From Curvibacter gracilis ATCC BAA-807 (lineage in GTDB: Bacteria > Pseudomonadota > Gammaproteobacteria > Burkholderiales > Burkholderiaceae_C), in NCBI RefSeq assembly GCF_000518645.1, contig NZ_KI912466.1, positions 496,988 through 560,987 on the forward strand: 64,000 nucleotides of DNA, given 5' to 3'. Positions 58,755-64,000 of this stretch are shown in pieces. Under the pieces are notes generated by a model. It did not search any database, was not told where the DNA came from, and saw only the letters and a list, made by a program, of their open reading frames with translations. The first letter of the stretch is position 1, and each line of letters starts with the position of its first letter. Made by a program: the position numbers and the translations under genes.

Positions 58755-59113
58755 GGCTGGGCGCTCCGCATCTGGGCCACGGCCTGGTCCAGCCGCAGGT
58801 TGACCACGGCGGGCGTGGCCCCCATGTCGTTGATGGAAATGAGCACGCCGCCCAGGGGGTGGCGGGCATGGAAGTCTTCGGCCACGGCACGCCAGATCGG
58901 GGCGAAGCCGCGGGCCGAGGTGCTGACCTCAAGGCGGCATTCGCCGCCGGCGCTGGTGCTGTCGCTGGTACGGGTGCCGTCGGCCAGCGGCTCGATCAGC
59001 ACTTCGAGGTTGCCCGAGCCGACCACGCCGACCAGCACCGGCGCGAAGCGGCCGGCCGGCTGGGTGCCGGTGAATGAGAAATGGAGGGTTTCAAGCCCGT
59101 GGGGAATGCTCAT
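58751..59113 (-). CDS. mdcC: malonate decarboxylase acyl carrier protein, subunit delta (MdcC)
   Basis: MdcC is the small ACP that carries acetyl or malonyl on a phosphoribosyl-dephospho-CoA arm. The 120-residue product shows VGVVGSGNLEVL, in which the Ser near residue 33 is the likely attachment site. The ATG at 59111-59113 (MSIPHGLETLHFSF) gives the standard N-terminus. It stands between mdcA and mdcD, as in the core order A-C-D-E. Confidence 0.9.
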   Translation of the reverse strand: MSIPHGLETLHFSFTGTQPAGRFAPVLVGVVGSGNLEVLIEPLADGTRTSDSTSAGGECRLEVSTSARGFAPIWRAVAEDFHARHPLGGVLISINDMGATPAVVNLRLDQAVAQMRSAQP

Positions 59114-59156
59114 GGTGTTGGCCTTGTTCGCTGTGGGTTTCGCCGTAGATTGCGCA

Positions 59157-60827
59157 TCACCAGTTGCGGAAGCGCCTGGGCGGTTGGTAGAGGCCACCCG
59201 AGGCCCGCACCAGGTCGCGCATGGAGCGCGCCGCCAGCAGGTTGCGGGTGGCATCGCGCTGGTCGATGCCCAGGTCCTGGGCGCGGCGGATCACGCCGCG
59301 GTCGCGCAGGTTCTCGACCATGCGGCGGTCGCGCCCCAGGCCGATGGGGGTGTAGCCGGCCACGCCGCGGATGGCCTGCTCGCGCTCCTCGTCGCTGCGG
59401 CACAGCAGCAGGTTGGCAATGCCTTCTTCGGTGAGGATGTGGGTCACGTCGTCGCCGTAGATCATCACCGGCGGGATCTCCATGCCGGCCTGTTCGGCCA
59501 GCTGCCAGGCGTCGAGCTTTTCCACAAAGGCCGGCTGCATGTGTTCGCGAAAGGTCTCGACGATCTGCACCACCAGCTTCTGGCCACGCGGCATGGCGGC
59601 CACGCCGCCGCGCCCCTGGCGGGCCTGGGCACCGGCCTTGAGCCAGGCCGGCGACACATGGCGGCGGCCCCGGGCGTCGGCGCCCATGTTGGGGGCACCG
59701 CCAAAGCCCGAGATGCGGCCCAGGGTGGCGGTGGAGCTGTGGCCGTTGAGGTCGATCTGCAGCGTGCTGCCGATGAACATGTCGCAGGCGTAGTGGCCGG
59801 CCGCCTGGCTGAAGGCCCGGTTGCTGCGCATGCTGCCGTCCGGCCCGGTGAAGAACACATCGGAGCGGGCGCGGATGTAGTCCTCCATGCCCAGCTCGGA
59901 GCCGAAGGAGTGCACGCTCTTGACCCAGCCCGCTTCGATGGCCGGGATCAGGGCCGGGTGCGGGTTCAGTGCCCAGTGGCTGCAGATCTTGCCCTTGAGG
60001 CCCAGCGACTCGCCATAGGTGGGCAGCAGCAGCTCGATGGCCGCGGTGTCGAAGCCGATGCCGTGGTTGAGGCGCTGCACCCCGTATTCGGCATACAGGC
60101 CCTTGATGGCCATCATGGCCATCAACACCTGGATCTCGCTGATCTGCGCCGGGTCGCGGGTGAACAGCGGCTCGATGAAGTTGGGCTTGGGGGCCAGCAC
60201 CACGAAGTCGACCCAGTCGCCCGGGATGTCGACCCGGGGCACGGCATCGACCAGCTCATTGACCTGGGCGATCACGATGCCGCTGCGAAAGGCGGTGGCC
60301 TCGACGATGGCGGGCGTGTCTTCGGTGTTGGGCCCGGTGTAGAGGTTGCCCTGGGCATCAGCGGCCTGGGCACACACCAGCGAGACGCGCGGCGTGAGGT
60401 CGACAAAGTAGCGCGCAAACAGCTCCAGGTAGGTGTGGATGGCGCCGATGCGCAGTTGCCCCGCCGACACCATCTTGGCCAGGCGGGCGGCCTGCTGGCC
60501 GGAGAAGGAGAAATCGAGCCGCGAGGCAATGCCGTTCTCGAACAGGTCCAGGTGCTCAGGCAGGGCCAGCACCGACTGCACCATGTGCAGGTCGTGCACC
60601 CGGGCCGGGTCGAGTTGGGTCAGCGCGCGGGCCAGAAAGTCGGCCTGCTTCTGGTTGTTGCCCTCCAGGCAGACCCGGTCACCGGGCTCGATGACCGCAT
60701 GCAGCAGGGTGCCGATGGCCTGGGCCGCCACGGTCTTGCCCTGCAGCCGGGGGCCGAGGGCCTCGGCCGCCCGGACCTGCCGCGCCCGGCGGTTGCTTTG
60801 TTGGGTGTTCCAGTTCTTTTGTTCCAT
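59157..60827 (-). CDS. mdcA: malonate decarboxylase subunit alpha (acetyl-ACP:malonate ACP transferase MdcA)
   Basis: MdcA exchanges acetyl for malonate on the ACP. The 556-residue protein shows GDRVCLEGNNQKQADFLA near the N-terminus, then AQGNLYTGPNTEDT, GIGFDTAAIELLLPTYG, GQKLVVQIVETFR and a C-terminal NLLLCRSDEEREQAI. This matches the CoA-transferase-like alpha subunits. It is the first structural gene after madLM in the operon. Confidence 0.94.
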   Translation of the reverse strand: MEQKNWNTQQSNRRARQVRAAEALGPRLQGKTVAAQAIGTLLHAVIEPGDRVCLEGNNQKQADFLARALTQLDPARVHDLHMVQSVLALPEHLDLFENGIASRLDFSFSGQQAARLAKMVSAGQLRIGAIHTYLELFARYFVDLTPRVSLVCAQAADAQGNLYTGPNTEDTPAIVEATAFRSGIVIAQVNELVDAVPRVDIPGDWVDFVVLAPKPNFIEPLFTRDPAQISEIQVLMAMMAIKGLYAEYGVQRLNHGIGFDTAAIELLLPTYGESLGLKGKICSHWALNPHPALIPAIEAGWVKSVHSFGSELGMEDYIRARSDVFFTGPDGSMRSNRAFSQAAGHYACDMFIGSTLQIDLNGHSSTATLGRISGFGGAPNMGADARGRRHVSPAWLKAGAQARQGRGGVAAMPRGQKLVVQIVETFREHMQPAFVEKLDAWQLAEQAGMEIPPVMIYGDDVTHILTEEGIANLLLCRSDEEREQAIRGVAGYTPIGLGRDRRMVENLRDRGVIRRAQDLGIDQRDATRNLLAARSMRDLVRASGGLYQPPRRFRNW

Positions 60828-60836
60828 GGCAATGGC

Positions 60837-61601
60837 TCAGCCCACGAGGGCTTTGGTGGCAAAAAACAGCAGCGAGGGCCCCAGCAGGCAGCCCAGGCCG
60901 GTGTGAAAGGTGGCGACCAGCGCGCCATAGGGCACCAGCTTGCGATCGGTGGCGGCCAGCCCGGCGGAGACGCCGCTGACCGTGCCCGCCAGGCCACCGA
61001 AGACCATGGCGGAGCGCGGTGTCTTGAGGCGCAGGAAGCGCGCCGCCACGGGGGTGCCGACCATCACGAGGATGGCTTTCACGAGGCCGGTGGCGATGCT
61101 CAGGGCCATCACATCGGGGCTGGCGCCGATGGCCGCCCCGGTGACCGGGCCGACGATGTAGGTCACGGCGCCGGCGCCGATGGTGGTCATGCTCACGGCA
61201 TCCGAGTAGCCAAAGCCCCAGGCGATGGCGGCCCCGACGATGAAGGGCAGCACGGTGCCCAGCAGCAGGGCCACCACGCCGATCAGGCCGGCCTTGCGCG
61301 CCTCCAGCGGCTGCACTTCAAAAGCCGTGGCGACGATGGCGAAGTCGCGCAGCATGGCGCCGCCCATGAGGCCGATGCCACCGAACAAGGACATGTCGGC
61401 CAGCCCCTTGTGGCCGCCCGTCTGGGTGCCGCCCCAGTAGGCCAGCGCCAGGCCGATGACGATGGCGATGGCCGAGCCGTGCACCCGGCCGAAGGTCAGG
61501 TGCTTGGAGATCTGCCCGGCCAGCAGGACGATCAGGCCGACCACGGCAAAGGCGGTGACCAGACCATTGTGAAGCGCTGCTTTTTCAAGAATGTCGAGCA
61601 T
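60837..61601 (-). CDS. madM: malonate transporter subunit MadM
   Basis: MadM is the large subunit of the two-part MadLM malonate:Na+ symporter. The 254-residue protein has about eight membrane helices, including GGTQTGGHKGLADMSLFGGI and a glycine-rich VGPVTGAAIGASPDVMAL. It lies 4 bp after madL and 9 bp before mdcA, so transporter and decarboxylase are one transcription unit. Confidence 0.9.
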   Translation of the reverse strand: MLDILEKAALHNGLVTAFAVVGLIVLLAGQISKHLTFGRVHGSAIAIVIGLALAYWGGTQTGGHKGLADMSLFGGIGLMGGAMLRDFAIVATAFEVQPLEARKAGLIGVVALLLGTVLPFIVGAAIAWGFGYSDAVSMTTIGAGAVTYIVGPVTGAAIGASPDVMALSIATGLVKAILVMVGTPVAARFLRLKTPRSAMVFGGLAGTVSGVSAGLAATDRKLVPYGALVATFHTGLGCLLGPSLLFFATKALVG

Positions 61602-61605
61602 GGTG

Positions 61606-62019
61606 TCACTCCTCGGCGGCCACGAGCGGGTTGTTCAGCTGGGCCGCATCGGGCGCCTGCGGGCTGAGCACCTCGGCCCGGTTGATCAGGGCGATCACCA
61701 TGGCACACACGGCCACCGCCGCCACGGCCGACAGCAGCGCCACGGGCCCGCCACGCAGCGCCGAGACCATGTCCTGTTGTGCCGCCATGGCCACCACCAC
61801 CGGGATGTACATGGCGCCCCAGTATTCGACGCCGAGCTCGGTGAGCTTGGGCAGCTTGTTGTTCTGCAGCATGTAGAGCCGGGCCGCCATGAGCAGCAGC
61901 ATGGCGATGCCCACCCCGCCGACATTGGTCTTGACCCCGAGCAGCTGCCCGAGCAGGTCACCGATGAAGATGCCCAGCAAGTGGCAGGCCGCCAGCAGCG
62001 CTGTTCCGTAGATGATCAT
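61606..62019 (-). CDS. madL: malonate transporter subunit MadL
   Basis: MadL is the small subunit of MadLM. The 137-residue protein begins MIIYGTALLAACHLLGIFIG and has about four helices plus the loop LGVKTNVGGVGIAML. The ATG at 62017-62019 has GGAG upstream at good spacing. It is the first gene of the malonate operon, behind a 177-bp gap to the regulator gene. Confidence 0.9.
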   Translation of the reverse strand: MIIYGTALLAACHLLGIFIGDLLGQLLGVKTNVGGVGIAMLLLMAARLYMLQNNKLPKLTELGVEYWGAMYIPVVVAMAAQQDMVSALRGGPVALLSAVAAVAVCAMVIALINRAEVLSPQAPDAAQLNNPLVAAEE

Positions 62020-62196
62020 GTCTGTCTCCGTTTTTGTGATGTGCAAGGGTGAATCCCTTGGCGTGCATCGTAGGAAGGCAGACCGGCTGGATCAATTAAC
62101 CTGGGCAGCGAACGTTTTCACGGTGCGCAACGGTTGCGGCGTGAGCGGGGTGGCCCCGTGTCGGAGCCGATGGCCGGGCGAATCGGCCCGCTGCGC
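62020..62196 (-). promoter_or_regulatory. malonate operon control region with a 13-bp palindrome
   Basis: The gap between the LysR gene and madL contains CGCAAC-G-GTTGCG (62126-62138), a perfect palindrome. It also has AT-rich stretches (AAAACGTTCG and GTTAATTGAT) about 90-110 bp before madL. These are reasonable LysR binding and promoter elements, but no full -35/-10 pair is clear. Confidence 0.4.
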
Positions 62197-63111
62197 TCAG
62201 CGCAGCGCGGCCTTGGCGCCGCGGCACACGGCCAGCAGGGTGAGCAGGTTGGGATCGCGCTCGCGGGTGCGCAGGAAGTTGAGCGCGATGGTCTGGCGCA
62301 TCAGGAACCGGGGCTGCAGCGGAATGAAGCGCACCTTGTCAGGAAACACATCGCGCACCCGGCCGGGCAGCAGCGTGCAGCCCAGCCCGCCGCTGACCAG
62401 GTTCATGAGCGAGAAGATGTCGCCGGTCTGCATGACCACGTTCGGCGTGAAGCCGGCCACGCTGAACGACTGCACAAAGCCGTTGTAGGTGGCAAAGCCC
62501 TCCCCCAGGCTGACAAAGCGCTCGGCGGCACACAGGCTCAGGTCCACCTCGTCCAGCGCTTCGTAGCGCGAGCCCACGGGGGCCGCGAAATAGATTTCGT
62601 CTTCGAACAAAGGCTCGGACTCGATGTCGGGCGAGGCCGCCGGCATGGCCATCAAGGCCGCATCGATGGCGCCGTCGCGCAGCTTCTGCTGCAGGTCGTC
62701 GTTGGAGCCGAGCACCAGTTCGGCCATCAGCTCGGCCCGGCGCACCTTGAGCGCGATGATCACCTCGGGCACGGTCTTGACGGTGAGCGAGTAGAGCGAA
62801 CCGATGCGGATGCGGCTGGCCGAGTAGCCGGCCACGTTGCGGGTGGTGTTGATGCCCTCGTTCATGCGCCGCAGCACATCGCGCGCCACCTCGGCCAGGG
62901 CGTAGGCGGCTTCGGTGGGGTGCAGGTTGCGGCCTTCGAGGCGGAACAGGCTGCAGCGCAGGCCCTCCTCCAGCGAATGCAGCGCACGGTGCACGCTGAC
63001 CGTGCTCACATCGAGCAACTCGGCCGCGCGCGTGAGGTTGCCGGTCTCCATGAAAGCCAGCAGGATTTCAAGCTTGCGAAAGGTGATTTCCTCATCAACA
63101 TGGAGACGCAT
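62197..63111 (-). CDS. LysR-type regulator of the malonate operon
   Basis: The 304-residue protein has the N-terminal winged helix-turn-helix (LEILLAFMETGNLTRAAELL, then DVSTVSVHRALHSLE) and a periplasmic-binding-like effector domain (GSLYSLTVKTVPEVI...). It is encoded just upstream of madL in the same direction, like MdcR/MdcY regulators of malonate genes, and would sense malonate or malonyl-CoA. Co-orientation with its target operon is less usual than divergence. Confidence 0.85.
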   Translation of the reverse strand: MRLHVDEEITFRKLEILLAFMETGNLTRAAELLDVSTVSVHRALHSLEEGLRCSLFRLEGRNLHPTEAAYALAEVARDVLRRMNEGINTTRNVAGYSASRIRIGSLYSLTVKTVPEVIIALKVRRAELMAELVLGSNDDLQQKLRDGAIDAALMAMPAASPDIESEPLFEDEIYFAAPVGSRYEALDEVDLSLCAAERFVSLGEGFATYNGFVQSFSVAGFTPNVVMQTGDIFSLMNLVSGGLGCTLLPGRVRDVFPDKVRFIPLQPRFLMRQTIALNFLRTRERDPNLLTLLAVCRGAKAALR

Positions 63112-63192
63112 GGGGGCCTGGCGGTTCGTCGTGGATCGCGCAATGGTAGTGCCTGGGCCGGGGCCCCCACCCCTGCGGGCGCCGGGCCCGGC

Positions 63193-63765
63193 TCATCGCT
63201 GAGCCTGGTCCATGCAGGACTGCACCCAGGTCTGCAACTGCTCCAGGCTCGGTGGCGCGGGGCCGAACAGGACCCGGAAGATGATGGGCGCCACCACGCC
63301 GTCCATCAGGGCTTGAGCGGTGGGCAGCACCTGACCCGACGACCTACCGCGCTGCAGGATCACGTCCAACTGGCCTTGCAGGTAGGCCGCGCACTGGCTG
63401 GGAGGGGCCGGCACGGTGCGCGACTGGCCTGCCAGAACATCCCGCATCAGGGCCCGACCGGGCTCGGAACTCATCTCTTCGAGGTACTGCTCGGCCCAGG
63501 CCAGCAGATCACCCTGCACGCTGCCCGTCTGGGCCGGCTCGGCATCGGCACGCCAGCGGTCCAGCGCCACATCGGCCAGCAGATCAGCCAGTTCGCCCCA
63601 GCGGCGGTAGAGGGTGGACGGGGTGACGCCGGCGCGCGCGGCGATCAGCGGCACGGTCAGCGACGCGCGCCCTTGTTCGGCGATCAGGTCGCGCACGGCC
63701 TGGTGCACGGCCGCTTGCACACGGGCACTGCGTCCACCAGGGCGAAGACCGGCTTTGGGGTTCAT
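63193..63765 (-). CDS. TetR-family repressor
   Basis: The 190-residue protein has a TetR HTH (LTVPLIAARAGVTPSTLYRRW, residues ~37-57) and a C-terminal ligand domain with APIIFRVLFGPAPP, as in TetR_C_11-type proteins. It faces an MFS gene, and two inverted operator-like sequences lie between them. The likely role is drug- or solvent-responsive repression of that exporter and of itself. Confidence 0.87.
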   Translation of the reverse strand: MNPKAGLRPGGRSARVQAAVHQAVRDLIAEQGRASLTVPLIAARAGVTPSTLYRRWGELADLLADVALDRWRADAEPAQTGSVQGDLLAWAEQYLEEMSSEPGRALMRDVLAGQSRTVPAPPSQCAAYLQGQLDVILQRGRSSGQVLPTAQALMDGVVAPIIFRVLFGPAPPSLEQLQTWVQSCMDQAQR

Positions 63766-63774
63766 GGCGCGATG

Positions 63775-63832
63775 CTAAAGCAAAAAATATGCGTTAGTGC
63801 TCTAATGCTTTAACGCAAAAAATTTGCTTTAG
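63775..63832. promoter_or_regulatory. paired TetR operators between the repressor and MFS genes
   Basis: Two 21-bp imperfect palindromes, at 63776-63796 (TAAAGCA...TGCGTTA) and 63811-63831 (TAACGCA...TTGCTTTA), are inverted copies of each other. Together they form a 58-bp nested palindrome whose outer arms CTAAAGCAAA / TTTGCTTTAG and inner arms TGCGTTA / TAACGCA match perfectly. They occupy most of the 76-bp gap and would cover both promoters. The AT-rich spacers stand out from the genome. Confidence 0.75.
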
Positions 63833-63841
63833 AAGACTGCC

Positions 63842-64000
63842 ATGGCCGCCCTCCCCCATCCCCCCGCCGCAGCCCGCCACTGGAGCCCCCGAGCCGCCTT
63901 GTGGCTGCTGGCCTCCATCGTCGTGAGCTTTCTGGCCGCCTCCAGCGCCCCCTCGCCTCTGTACGCGCTGTACCGCGAGGCCTGGGGGTTTTCGGCCCTG
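63842..64000 (+). CDS. MFS transporter, partial at the right edge
   Basis: The first 53 codons are present; the gene runs out of the window. A Pro/Ala-rich start precedes a first membrane helix (LWLLASIVVSFLAASSA), then PSPLYALYREAWGFS, typical of the first periplasmic loop of MFS drug exporters. Its ATG at 63842 lies just behind the operator pair, so it is almost surely controlled by the TetR protein. The substrate is unknown. Confidence 0.75.
   Translation, partial: MAALPHPPAAARHWSPRAALWLLASIVVSFLAASSAPSPLYALYREAWGFSAL

Noticed and set aside
58254-61667. Long open frame (1137 codons) on the plus strand opposite the malonate genes
   Set aside because: It is antisense to mdcD, mdcC, mdcA and madM, which all match known families. 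The translated product is His/Gly/Ala/Gln-rich and without motifs, as expected for shadow frames in high-GC DNA.

Overview
The window is a stretch of high-GC proteobacterial chromosome with densely packed genes and many ATGA stop/start overlaps. Gene content and order point to a betaproteobacterium of the order Burkholderiales, most likely Comamonadaceae. The markers are pilMNOPQ divergent from a class A penicillin-binding protein gene, the cyaY / lptM-lysA divergence, msrPQ, system II cytochrome c maturation (resB-ccsB), two tandem LpxL-type acyltransferases before metK, and mdc/madLM malonate genes. I see no rRNA, tRNA, insertion sequence, integrase or CRISPR array. Family assignments come from reading the proteins, not from database searches.

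Layout: (1) 1-5.9 kb, minus strand: aroK-aroB-dgt-MFS, then three coupled poorly known genes. (2) 5.9-13.1 kb, minus: pilMNOPQ plus an Ig-like lipoprotein gene closed by a strong terminator. (3) 13.3-18.9 kb: penicillin-binding protein 1A, frataxin (minus), lptM-lysA, and a diiron beta-lactamase-fold protein behind a perfect FNR box. (4) 18.9-24.9 kb, minus: msrPQ, resB-ccsB, cytochrome c4. (5) 25-31.8 kb: engB, an alpha/beta hydrolase, two lipid acyltransferases (minus), metK behind a SAM-II riboswitch, and a GT39 glycosyltransferase. (6) 31.8-37.9 kb: a probable lipid locus with phosphatidylserine decarboxylase, a membrane-anchored class III aminotransferase, an Mpo1-like protein, a GT4 glycosyltransferase and LplT. 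(7) 38.1-40.5 kb: a PAS-GAF-GGDEF-EAL protein. (8) 40.5-53.2 kb, minus: metQNI, an MFS gene, recCBD. (9) 53.5-54.6 kb: a 2-oxoglutarate/Fe(II) oxygenase. (10) 54.6-63.1 kb, minus: a complete biotin-independent malonate decarboxylase locus (LysR regulator, madLM, mdcACDEGBH). (11) the right edge: a TetR repressor divergent from an MFS exporter, with two inverted operator copies between them.

How the genes connect: methionine and SAM supply appear twice (MetNIQ import; metK under SAM-II control). The mdc locus encodes uptake of malonate and its decarboxylation to acetate, including prosthetic group synthesis and loading. The most original candidate is the 31.8-37.9 kb locus. It joins head-group chemistry (Psd), an unknown membrane-tethered aminotransferase, a possible 2-hydroxy fatty acid dioxygenase, a glycolipid-type glycosyltransferase and a lysophospholipid flippase. 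Two of its intergenic regions carry 11-bp-phased direct repeats with a GTCA core that resemble Pho boxes. I infer, without proof, a membrane-lipid remodelling module that may respond to phosphate.
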